From Coprinus comatus (taxonomy: Eukaryota > Basidiomycota > Agaricomycetes > Agaricales > Agaricaceae), in contig JAWPGT010000002.1 of assembly GCA_034638255.1 (NCBI GenBank), forward strand, positions 1,612,001 through 1,676,000: 64,000 nucleotides of DNA, given 5' to 3'. Shown here piece by piece: positions 33,466 to 46,685 of this stretch. The notes below the pieces were generated by a model, which was given only the letters and a program-made list of their open reading frames with translations, did not search any database and was not told the DNA's origin. Each line of letters begins with the position of its first letter. Positions within the stretch are counted from its first letter, which is position 1. The position numbers and the translations under genes were made by a program.

Positions 33466-33525
33466 ATTACAGAAGCCATGTGGGACTGGTATGGCTTGGA
33501 TTGCGAGGTTCTACTGTAATAGATT

Positions 33526-35680
33526 TTATGCGCCCTCTTCTTCGTCAAGCTCATAGCCCTCTCCATCCTCATTTTCAAAAGTTTCAGGAGGGACTGAGTA
33601 CAAACGGATGACCGGCTGGGAAAATAGAAATGAGTCAGATTGCACTACTTTCCGTTCGCATCAAAATGCTTACCCTATTGGGATCCTTGACGAGGACGTA
33701 TTTACCCTCGGGTAATTTTAGACACATATCGGTGACAGTGCGCACAATACCCCAACCATTGGCCAAAGATACATTGAGCTGAGCTGCGAAATCAGTCGGA
33801 CGGATTGATGTTGTACTCAGGATGACATGACGGGTGTTATCACGGGGATTAGCCCGAGAAATATAACTGTAAATAAATATTGGCATCAGTACATAAATTG
33901 ACGAAACAGACTTGAAAAGTTTCCGAGGATATTCGATGTATATCGAAGTATCAGAAAGTTGAAAAAGACTCGATTTCGAAACACGATGTCGTTGATCAAG
34001 GGGTTTGATGAAAGCGGCAAAAAAGAAGCAAAGAGTGAGAAAACACGTACCCAATTTTCATCAAATCTGCTCCGGCGAGTACACTCTGAACAGTCCACTT
34101 AGCCAATTTGCAACTGTTGTTCTTCATCTCTGTAGCAACAACAGCACCACGCTGAGAATCTAATTTAGAACGCCAGTCAGGTGCGCCACCAGCTCCTTGC
34201 GCTCTGGGATCAAACTCGTTCAAGGCGCGGATAGTCACTAGACCTTGACCTTCGCGAGGATTGCCTTGGTTTGGAGTATAAGCGTCAACTTCTGTTCTGA
34301 CACAAATTTTGATGTCTTCATCTTCTGTAATGCCAAGGTCAAAGAGCCTGTATCTATAACCACAAGAAGCAAGCGGGTCGGTTTCGTCCGGTCCATAGAA
34401 AGGATTGGGATGAGCAAAGTCAACGGCAGGGGGAGGAGGGTTTTCAGTTACGGTCTGGAAGCCAAAGTTTTGGTTGATGTATGTAGCTTCTAGGGAAAGA
34501 GAAGTAGCAGAGTTGATCGACGGTGTTTCAGGGACAGTCTTTTCGGCTGGGTTGTTAGGATTTGGAGGTGTAGGATCTTGAGGGGGATCGGCGGCATTTT
34601 CGTTGACAGTGATGGTATCGAAAGGACCACCATCTCGTTTATCAAGAAAGAGACTGTTCCCTTCACGAATGATGACAATGTCCCATGGGTTAACAGATCG
34701 GGGAGCACACATCAAGGCACTTATAATAACGTCGGTGGTGTAAATAGTAGCAACATTCTTGCTTGCAAGCTAGTGGCATCATCATCAACATCCAACGTAT
34801 TCAAATCATGTCGAAACATACTTGTTGGATGACGGGATCATCTGATGTTGTTGGGTTGTATTTCATACGATCCAAAGGCTGGAGCGGCCGTTCGGTTTTC
34901 GTGGTAACGCGATCGTAAGATTTTTCATACGCAAACAAACGTCCATAATTTTCCCTAAGAAAAAAAGGATTTTAACCATGCTGTACATGGTAATAGATAA
35001 TGACTTACAATTCTTCAGGTTCATCAACTTCCAAACGTAATTTGGCCAATCTGTGGAATTCGATCTCCTCCAACATCGACCATTGAGGCGAGATAACCAC
35101 CGAAGACTCGCGCGTACGGTTGTTCTGTAACAGAAAAGTGTGTCAAATTGGCTCGTCTGTCGTAGCGCCTATAATTACGAACCTTGTCCCAATCTCTCCA
35201 TCCCCGTCGGCCTCCGCCTCGCTGAGCACCTCCTCTGGTTGTCGCACCTCCACGTGCTCCCCGAGTAGCGCCCCTAACATTGTAAGTGGTATTAGTACGA
35301 GCAGCACCCCGGCCTCTCGTAAATGCTCCACCACGGCGAGGTGCAGTAGCCTTGTTGTCTACCAATGAGAATGATGCTTCATCCTCAACATGGAAATATG
35401 CGAATGCGCTAGCAGTTCCACTTCCGAATGCTTGGGTTCCATCACGTCTACGGCCAGGGCCTGCAGGGCGAGTATTTTGAGTTGAAGGCAGACCGACTGC
35501 TGCTTGACGATTATCAGATGAGATATCGTTCCAGTCTGCAAAACGTCCAAGTTTGTCGGATTTTGAAAAAGGTGCGTAAGGGATGTCCTTGAACTTAAAC
35601 TGGTCTGGGAGGTTTGAGCTGGAAGGACCCCAACCGCCGTCTGGGTTATCGTGGATCTGTGGAAGAGTAAAGGAAGGCAT
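33526..35680 (-). CDS. Translation initiation factor eIF3 subunit d
   Basis: eIF3d is a subunit of the eIF3 complex in the cytoplasm, with cap-binding activity in animals (family knowledge). The start is set at ATG 35,680 because [19 protein letters not shown] is the typical beginning, although an in-frame ATG occurs at 35,704. Exon 1 (35,680-35,183) contains [18 protein letters not shown] and an R/G-rich RNA-binding stretch. A gttcgt donor then leads to [15 protein letters not shown] and [23 protein letters not shown], family hallmarks that exist only in the spliced frame. Later exons carry [40 protein letters not shown], the FNQ-like NQNFGFQTV segment, and [33 protein letters not shown]. 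The acidic end ([16 protein letters not shown]) stops at 33,526. Its start lies 80 bp from that of IST3 on the other strand. Confidence 0.93.
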
Positions 35681-35760
35681 CGTTGCAGTCAGAGTGATGT
35701 CCAAAAATTTAGATCTGACGGTTGCTCACCCGTGGGAAAGCGTCACTTCTTTCAACCACC
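35681..35760. promoter_or_regulatory. Shared divergent promoter eIF3d / IST3
   Basis: Eighty bases separate the two start codons on opposite strands. Core promoter elements and both leaders must therefore overlap each other or the coding sequences. No TATA box is seen. Co-regulation is inference. Confidence 0.45.
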
Positions 35761-36791
35761 ATGAAGTACGTCCACCCCACATTCCACCCATATACAAACT
35801 CACGACTTTCCTAGTGTTGTGCGTGAAATAAGTAAAATAAATCAGGCAGAGCTCGACTTGGGCCTCGGATCGGCTTCATGGCACGATGACTACAAAGACT
35901 CGGCCTATATATTCATTGGAGGTCTACACTTCGACTTGACCGAAGGAGACGTCATCACGATATTCTCTCAGTGGGTCGTTTGATTTACCATTGTGTCAGA
36001 TATGAACCAAACCTCCCGATAGATATGGCGAAGTCATGGACGTAAACCTTCCGAGAGACAAGGAAACCGGAAAGACAAAAGGCTTCGGGTTTCTCATGTA
36101 CGAAGACCAACGTTCGACTGTTCTGGCTGTCGATAATCTCAATGGCGCCAAGGTTCTGGACCGAACTCTACGCGTGGACCATGTGAGAGATTACAAGCAG
36201 CCTAAAACCAAAAACGAAGATGGCGAAATGGTAGAGCCCGAGGAGCAAAGTCTGAATGCCAAACCCCAACTCATTGATGGTAAGAATCTCCTACATCTAT
36301 TCGGTCGTCTTTACTAATATTGTTTACAAGGCGAAGAAGAGTCTGATTCCGAGTCCTCCGGTCCTGAGATCGATCCCGAAGATCCAATGCGCGACTATTT
36401 GATTGCCAAACGGAAGGAAGTGAAAGCCACCAAGAAAGGAAAGAAGAAAAAATCTAAAGGCAAGCACAAGGACGAGACCCCAGAAGAGCGGCTGGCTAGA
36501 AAAGCAAGGAAAAAGGCAAAGAAGCACAAGTCTGAAGGCGTCAAGGCTGTGGAAGATTTACTTAGCTCTCTCACTCGCCGGGAACCCGAAAAAAGACGCT
36601 CAAGGTCGCCAACCCCTCTAGACCGATCAGCTCGCCGTTCTCGTAGTAAAAGTCGTGAACGTCGCAGCCCTCGTCCACGTTCAGCTGACAGATACGATTC
36701 CCGCAGCCATAAACGAAGACTTCACTCCGATAACGAATGGGATAATGATCGGGGACATTACAGCAGAGATCGCAACATGCGGGGGGACTGA
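35761..36791 (+). CDS. IST3: Ist3/Snu17-like RRM protein of the RES complex
   Basis: This is a spliceosomal RNA-binding protein (RBMX2 in animals) of the RES complex, which works with Bud13 and Pml1 in splicing and pre-mRNA retention. Four exons (35761-35765, 35815-35970, 36023-36279, 36331-36791) give 292 residues. The product begins [19 protein letters not shown], followed by the [17 protein letters not shown] start of the RRM. RNP2 is YIFIGG and RNP1 is KGFGFLMY; the RRM ends with [12 protein letters not shown]-rich and then R/S-rich tail ([22 protein letters not shown]) follows, ending at 36,791. The first exon is only 5 nt (ATGAA), but the join restores the highly conserved MNVVREI start, which supports it strongly. 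The family is usually shorter in yeast, and a long tail is common in filamentous fungi and animals. Confidence 0.92.
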
Positions 36792-37705
36792 CCGCAGCTT
36801 TCATTATTCACCTCTCGTGCGTCTCAAGCTATGGTCTAGTACCTTTTTTTTTTTTTCTTACACGGCGCTATTTAGATGCAAGTTATGCTAAAGTTATTGA
36901 ACTGATGTCCACTTATATCGCTTGATGCCATTGGACCAGGTCTCGCATGCTATCTGTCATTGCCATTCATTCCACTGGTGATACAATCTTCGAGCTTGCG
37001 GCTGAAACAGCCTTCATCTCAACAGGGGCCTGACCAGTGTTGCATTATGTATCAAGATTATCCGACAATCAACTGAACCCAAGAAACAGATCGCTCATGC
37101 CTGGTACCAAGCTAGACCATCTTACGCACAGCTCTCACGAGGAGTGACAAACGTTGTTCTTCCGTTCATCCTTTCATGCGGCGCATGATAGTTCTATAAA
37201 TGGATTGAAGCATCGGCATAACGCTTATCCGGTATTACAAAAGTACTCAATGCTGTACGATACTGGACTACAAGTAATTAGAAAGATCATTACTATGTAC
37301 AGTGCCAGTGTATCACTTGTTCAGATTAGAGGAAAACAAGATACCTTCTATCCATGGCATAACTTTCTACACTGGAGATGTCCCTGAATATTGAATGATC
37401 ACGAGGGTGCGAGAAATTTTGAGCGGACGCAACATCGATGACGCAGTTGACTAGGCTTGTTGACTATGCCAGACTATGCCCCTCGATGGTACGACAATGA
37501 AATCCTGTAAAACTTTGTCAAATTGCCTAGTGGACAATACAGACACGTTCAACTACCCATGCCAATTCGGATTGCCTCATTGATTCCATGATTCTTACTT
37601 GGGTGCGGATGTTCTATTATAAGGAATAATTACCTCAACCTCTTGTTATTGTTCAATAACTTTCTACACCTGCTTACCACCAAACCAAAACCATGAAACC
37701 TCACC
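36792..37705. other. Intergenic, 0.9 kb, no gene seen
   Basis: The interval holds the IST3 3' flank (a T run of about 14 at 36,844-36,857) and presumably the promoter of the beta-helix protein gene, with a TATA-like tattataagg near 37,616. A 77-codon open frame at 37,154-37,387 has no recognised features. Confidence 0.5.
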
Positions 37706-39380
37706 ATGTTTACAAGAATCACATTCGACACAGGCATGTTCTTTCTCTCTCTAGAAGAAGCGTTCCTTATATTAGAATATGTTTACAGTGAAAACAGTGT
37801 CACCCTGCGACAACGTGCAGAAGAAGAATGCGAACCCCCTGACCCCGCGAACACGGTTACAGATCGCTTAAATACGCTATTAAACAGCACGGGTCCCGGA
37901 TATGTCCTTCAACTATGCCCCAGCGCACAGTATCTTATTCAAGAACCCATCTACTTCGCGTTTCCTGGCCAAGAAATCAGCACGGTGGGGTACCCTATTG
38001 GAGATGAGCGGGCAACTTTGGTTATAAATGGCCCAGTTGCAAACGGCGAGGGCCACACTACTGCGGTGGACGGCACATGCCCCACTTGCTCTGGGGTTAA
38101 ACTACGAAATATACAGGTATACTTTGTAGCCCCGATCCCCTCTATATTATAACCCAACTTCTCATTTAGGTTGATGGCACGCGTCGTGGAGCTTCTCCAA
38201 CTTTGGGAGGAGGGAACATCGAAATGGGTGGACCGAACTCGGATCAACTCATTGAATATGTCAGAACGTATGATCCAAGAAGTTGGAGTTGCCTACATAT
38301 CGCCGAAGGACCTCTAACCTGTAATAATGTCACGGTACAGAATAATGACATTGGGCCCTGTGGGTCTGATGTCTTTCAGGAATGGGCAGATGGAATTAGT
38401 CTCGCTTGTAGGAACAGTGTGGTCCGCAATAATATGATCCAAGGTGCGACAGATGGGGGTATAGTGATATTTGGATCACCTGGAAGCAAAGTCTACAATA
38501 ACACCATTTGGGTACTAAACGTGCGCTTGTCTCTTGGTCTTTGATACTTTCAGCACTAACCTCTTGGTGCCTACACAGCAAACACTACTTGGTGGCATCA
38601 ACTTAGTGGACTATGACCCCTTTGAAGGAGATTACACCAATACGGTAGTGGAAAACAATATTATACTCGGAGGTTTTGCAAACGACGAAGCTGAAGTAGG
38701 TGATACACTTGGGAACAACCTTTATAATGCTATTATAAAGCAAGTGATTAATCTCTATCTACACGTTTCATATCTGACCTTAGTTGAGTAGAATTGGTAT
38801 TGCAGTTGGACCCCGAACCTGGTTTGGCGAAAGATACGGAAGCAATGTAACGCATTCTGGCACCATTGTCAACAATACCTTTAGTGGTGCTTTCAGCTAT
38901 GCAATAGCGCTCACCTCGGCAAGAAATTTTAGTATCCAAAGCAATTCTTTGGCTGGTAATTTTTCTTTCATCGGAGAACGGGGGCCTAATTGTAGTACAA
39001 CGGATGTTGTACCAACAGCAGCTCCCTTTGTATTGGATTCCAATACAACAGAGCTTCTCTCTGTTCAGACAGGGTTTGAAATTATTCGAGATGGAGATTC
39101 CTTGACATGTGTGCTACCTCCAAGTGGTGGAGACTTCTGGCCTTTTGGAACAAATCCTTCTAATGGGACCGGTGCACCAACACCAACGACACGACCACGA
39201 GAACGCAGCGTATCAGGCGGCGGAATAGCAGGTATCGTGATTGGTATTGTTCTTGGACTCATCGGCATTGTAGTTGCCTGTTGGCTTGTTCGCCGGTGGG
39301 CTTTGAAACGCCAAAAAAAACAAGACTCCCTTAATTACAATAAACCTATCCCTGGTAGGCCTGCGCCTGTGAAATTCTGA
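37706..39380 (+). CDS. Membrane-anchored right-handed beta-helix (pectin-lyase-fold) protein
   Basis: Four exons (37706-38116, 38170-38511, 38579-38739, 38792-39380) give 500 residues. The middle part repeats short N-rich turns (VTVQNNDI, VVRNNMIQGATDGGIVIFG, VENNIILGG, TIVNNTFSG, SIQSNSLAG), the ladder pattern of PbH1-type parallel beta helices. A T/P-rich linker leads to one membrane span (IAGIVIGIVLGLIGIVVACWLV, about residues 450-471) and a basic cytoplasmic tail, so the helix probably faces outside. No lyase catalytic set was identified, so an enzyme activity should not be assumed. The third intron has a GC donor (gcaagt, 38,740) required by the frame. The N-terminus is uncertain: an ATG at 37,693 is out of frame and no clean signal peptide is seen from 37,706, so an upstream exon may be missing. 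Confidence 0.75.
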
Positions 39381-39760
39381 CTCATTGGGCTATGTACTAT
39401 TTCATCTCGCTCCCGTACTATATCCATCTGTATTTCAGGATGAGTTTATTCTGTAATTAGTACATAGACGTACTCATTTTTCCTTTCTTCTCTATGTGGG
39501 ACATTACTTTAGATATTGGAATAACATTATAATCTTTTTTTTGTCTGAATATGAATTTTCGGTTACAGTATGGCAGGCCTTATTGTGAGGTGCCAGCCCA
39601 GTGCCAGCCACCGAATACCACGTGACGCCCCAGGCTTAAGAATCAATCACTTCCTTTCGGTTCTTGGATTGTTAACCTTCACTAGCTTCACTGGTCCTTG
39701 CGTGTAGCATCTACGACCGCCTGTTTCTCAACTATCCTAGCAATACTCACCACCGCCACA
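39381..39760. promoter_or_regulatory. Intergenic region upstream of PAP1
   Basis: The 380 bp between the beta-helix gene and PAP1 holds an AT-rich 3' flank (to about 39,560) and a more balanced, CT-rich stretch just before the PAP1 start, consistent with a promoter. No specific element was identified. Confidence 0.4.
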
Positions 39761-42433
<2,673 letters not shown>

Positions 42434-42960
42434 ACGTGAAATCCACCTCAAGAATGCGGCCTCAAAACATGAAAAGACAACAGTGTTTGGTCATGATATA
42501 ACAACAAAGCTTTCACCCCCTTTCCACTGTGGTTATTGGTTAATTTATCAGTTGATCGTTTCTCTCGACAGGATGGCTGGCCAAATTTCTTCGACCCTGA
42601 GTTTTGCTTGGACGAGGACAGTCTCGTGCGGGCCTTCACATTTCGTGATCCCCCATCATTCATTAGTGGTAGCTACATTTCATACTTTTATGAAAATTGT
42701 ACCTGTCGCACCGTATATCCTGAGTTTTTAACTGTATTCTATTTTATCAATAGTATTCGAATATTCAATTTTGCCGGATTGAGTTGCACAGCCTCTTTGA
42801 CTCTGCTTTTGTGGTCACACTCGGTCAAAAGTCCAAGCTCAGAGACAATGAATGTTTTGTCCACGTCCGCTGCAATTGTCAAAGCGTAACCACGTTTGAA
42901 CCCCTATTATAAGACTGGATACCAACGGTCAAGCGTAATCATTCACCCCCCCCACTACAC
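42434..42960. other. Intergenic between PAP1 and the C2HC protein
   Basis: The 527 bp hold the PAP1 3' flank and the upstream region of the next gene. A 117-codon frame (42,536-42,889) on plus shows no family features. A C run (ttcacccccccc) lies just before the next start codon. Confidence 0.45.
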
Positions 42961-44067
42961 ATGCCAACTCTCCGCTCCGTACCATCATCTCCTACTGCAA
43001 ACACTACAGAATCGTTGCCAAACACCACGCCTGGTCGCAAGTTACCAAGATGCACCAAGTGCGGGCGACCACGCCAAGGTCATCCAAGGTCGGGATGTCC
43101 TTATAGCGATTCTCCGATGAAAGACGCAGAGGTTACTCCGACAAAAATGAAAGCCAAACCTTTACAAGGCGATCTCAGCCAAGCGCTAGGATCAATGCAT
43201 ATTGAACAAACGCCTACTCCTAATGACAGAGAAGGAACTAATGGACATAACCGTCGATCCAGTAGGACACCTCCGATGCAGATCAGCGAAAGCCTTGCAT
43301 CTATCGCAACGGACGCTGATAAAATGCTCAATGACTTGGTGAAACCTGGATTCTTCTCGCGTGTTACAGACGATGCCGGAGAGCAAGTCTCCTTGGATCA
43401 AGTTGTACAGGTGACTGGCACTCTGTTACCCAAGGCCACAATCAAGTCTGGTCCTAAGAGGTTGATGCCAGGCACGATGATAGCTCCGTCTTGGGAGTCT
43501 AGCTTCGGTGCGGAACAGACAATTGGGAATGTGGAGGAACCAGTGAAAAAGAGTTCTTTGGCAGTTCAGACCTCATTGGATCATGACACAGATGATGAAA
43601 GTCAAGCATCACGACGGAACGGACAGATGTCAACAGAAGCGAACACTCTACATCCCCTGCAACGCTCAAGCACCATCGATCAACGCGGGCAATTATTCTC
43701 CTCACTTTCACAAACATCACCCGCAAGCGTCTTCATTTACAAGAAGCAAGATGTTGATGAAGTACAAGCTTCCGCCGAAGCTCTGAGGCTTCATGTTCAC
43801 GTCATAGATAATATGAATGGACAGGATGGTGACGAAGAAACTAGGCTTGTTATTGGGCCTGATTTGCGTGCCGTTGAAAAGCTCGCGGAAGAGCTCAAGT
43901 CAGCCATCAGGGTGAAAAATAATTCAATAACCAACAACTACTTCTTTAACGAATTGAAGGAATCCAACAATCACCAATCGTCACCGTCAACTTCAACTTT
44001 GAAAGCAATGACAGGTGGTGCTATTGTGGGAGCGATTGGTACTTGGGCAGGACTGGCATTTTCATAG
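42961..44067 (+). CDS. Unnamed C2HC zinc-binding-motif protein with hydrophobic C-terminal end
   Basis: A single exon encodes 368 residues, unusual in this intron-rich window. Residues 31-46 form a Cys-x2-Cys-x6-His-x4-Cys motif (CTKCGRPRQGHPRSGC), close to a zinc knuckle but with a longer central loop. The middle is S/T-rich and probably disordered. Near the C-terminus, a structured-looking stretch with heptad character (VDEVQASAEALRLHVHV and DLRAVEKLAEELKSAIRV) precedes a glycine-zipper-like hydrophobic end (MTGGAIVGAIGTWAGLAFS) that could anchor it in a membrane. I do not recognise the family. Coding support comes from the long open frame, biased composition and motif. It may be membrane-tethered and bind nucleic acid or protein through the C2HC motif, but this is inference. 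Confidence 0.75.
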   Translation: MPTLRSVPSSPTANTTESLPNTTPGRKLPRCTKCGRPRQGHPRSGCPYSDSPMKDAEVTPTKMKAKPLQGDLSQALGSMHIEQTPTPNDREGTNGHNRRSSRTPPMQISESLASIATDADKMLNDLVKPGFFSRVTDDAGEQVSLDQVVQVTGTLLPKATIKSGPKRLMPGTMIAPSWESSFGAEQTIGNVEEPVKKSSLAVQTSLDHDTDDESQASRRNGQMSTEANTLHPLQRSSTIDQRGQLFSSLSQTSPASVFIYKKQDVDEVQASAEALRLHVHVIDNMNGQDGDEETRLVIGPDLRAVEKLAEELKSAIRVKNNSITNNYFFNELKESNNHQSSPSTSTLKAMTGGAIVGAIGTWAGLAFS

Positions 44068-46127
44068 CCACCGGAGCTAAGTGGCGTAAGCACAAAACCC
44101 CCAAGGATGTAAGTCCCATCCTCTTGTGATGCTAATGAAACTTCATCCCTGATTTTTATTTTTAGATTCACTAGAGACCTATGAGCATATGTCGGGACTA
44201 TATACCATTCAATGAAACGACTGAGCTATCTAACTGATATGCTCATTTACAGTATAGTAGTTGGTGTATTCTATAACTGATTCTCCTCGGAATTCTTTGT
44301 AAAATGATAGTTATTCTCGCCTTCCGCGTTCATACTACCACGGTCTTCTACCTAGTTGCCGTTCTGTATGTTAACCTTCAAATATATAATGACAGTCTAG
44401 CTTCTGTGGTGTATATGATATACGATATAACTATAACACCGTCATAGAACACATCGATGTGGCTGTATCTCGAAAAGTTACGAACCGCCTTGGTGAACTT
44501 GTTCGGTGTATTATCTAGTGACAATTATAGTGCATATTAGAATAGTTATTCCAGTTACCTAACGGTGGTTCACAAACTTGGTGAAAGAGTATGTTCCTTC
44601 GGGTCTCTCGTATCAGCGGATGCCCTTAAACTAGCTAGAGGACAAAGTTTTAATTTTCTTGAACGCGTTTGGTGTAGCGGACCTTACTGGCATGCCTCGT
44701 GCCAGATTCCTATACTTTTATGGCTCTGGTTCCGAGTGGATTGGCCTTCTTAAAGTTGGTTTTAGAACGAAGCTAGTTGAAGTCACATTGCCATTGCGCC
44801 AAGGAATTCCACTCAAGTATCCTTAGTACATAATTGCGCTGGGGATGTAAATATATTTTGAAACTTTGATATGCTTCTATTGAACCTTGACTTGACTGGG
44901 TGGCAGCCTCAACTTGAACACTTCTTCTCATGACCGCACCACGAACCAGCTTCGGGAGTTGGAATAGGTATAAAAATAGCTTTGACCATGGTATGGGGTC
45001 CTGTCATGATGATTCCATGAGAAATCTGGGGCTCTTCTCTTCTTGACGAATCATTGGAAGGTTTAGAAAAACGATCCGTTCTTCTGAGTCAGAGGCTGTC
45101 CTCTCAAGTGGGTTCTCTCAACTCTTTCATCATTGTATTCCGGGTTTTTCAATGGCTTGACATCAGTTACAAATTTATTTAGAACTTAGATACACTCTAA
45201 ACATCTGACCTGGTACCGTACTATAGGTAACAAAATCAACGGATCTTCGACTATCTTCTCAAGGTATGCGCGAATTTGACGGTCCCATACTCTGAGTTCA
45301 CGCTTGATTCTCTATATTATGTTGCCGGCAACCGAGCTCTTTTTCATTGTGAGAATTATTAGATATGATATTTCAATTCAGTAGTGAGATAGTAGCTTTA
45401 TCTAGACCGGCATGGAGTTAAGCGTCGGTTAAAGCTGGGTTAAAGGCACTTTTGGATTACTTTGAAAGTTGACTTGCTGTTGAATGATGGGCAGTGATGG
45501 ATCATTGGTTCATCTCCGAGAAATAGATGAAGTTAGTCACATGGGCTATTGAAGGGTGATCTCTCTATCATCAATGTCCTTCGATGTATTACATAGAAAG
45601 GCACTGCATGATTGGGAACCTCGTGTTGTGGCATTCCTTATACTCCTTCGATGTTTCGAGTTTCTTTGAGTGGTAGTTTGTTTACTCCGAGACGGTGGTA
45701 GGTTGTGACCCAGAAAGCGGTACTTCTGATACTTGAACTTGAACTTCGATACTACTAATTGGTCATTTATCAATGGATTTGTGACGGTAGATCATATTTC
45801 TGGTTACTGTACATCATTGTTGGACTCGAGAAAACCATAGCAGATGCACTGATCACTGATAATTAGCTCTCAGTTCCGCTATCCTACATCGTTATAGTCT
45901 CCTCAGAGTGCTTCTTAGTAGTCCTCTGCTCGCACGCTTCGAGTGAAAATACTTCTAATAGAACCACTAGTTCTCATCAACGTTGTTCGAAACGACTCGG
46001 AACCAGTCAAGTATTTGTAATTACAATACAATTCAACTTCAGAGTATCTCTTCCATCACTACATACGGGAAAAGTTGATGAACATATACCCCATCAGAAA
46101 GAAATTCCTTCGATTCATATGTAACAC

Positions 46128-46158
46128 ACCACCACCATCATCATCATTATCATCATCT
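46128..46158. repeat. CCA/CAT trinucleotide microsatellite
   Basis: The run reads (cac)n passing into (atc)n over about 31 bases, with one interruption. It lies in non-coding DNA. Confidence 0.7.
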
Positions 46159-46654
46159 CCCAATTCTCATATAATATAATTACTCATTTCCGTATATCGC
46201 GCACGATTTACACTCTAGTGCGAATATTAGTGCAAAGAGTACGACAAGGAAATGTGGATCGACAAGAACTAGAGGTTCCCAGGGAGAGATTATTGGTGTT
46301 TCTTCTAATCCCATTAAGAATTAACATTCAGTCAAAACAATGAAGAGAGCAAATTTTGGTGACTGGTCGTTGTCTAGTTACCGAACCCAACTTAATGGCA
46401 CCCACACCCTCGTATATTAACCCGATGCGAACTACAATATATAAATTGTGTATTACATGTAGTGTTGTCCGGACATCGTCGCTTGTCATAAGAGAAAAAG
46501 AAAAATGACATAAAACACGTCGGACTTTCGTATTCCAAATGGATAAAACCTAATGCCTACTGTTGTATCCGATACTTGTGTACTTTCTAGGATAAGTAAT
46601 AGACGTTGTTCAAACGTTCAACCTCAGGCTTGTCAAGGTTGCTCGTATCAACGT

Positions 46655-46685
46655 TAGTCATTTTGGCATCTAGTCATTTTGGCAT
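46655..46685. repeat. Tandem duplication of TAGTCATTTTGGCAT
   Basis: Two exact 15-base copies (46,655-46,669 and 46,671-46,685) are separated by one base, a 16-base period. It lies in non-coding DNA and is probably a replication-slippage duplication. Confidence 0.7.

Noticed and set aside
42536..42889. 117-codon plus frame between PAP1 and the C2HC gene
   Set aside because: No motif, no splice extension and atypical composition; more likely untranslated or intergenic sequence.
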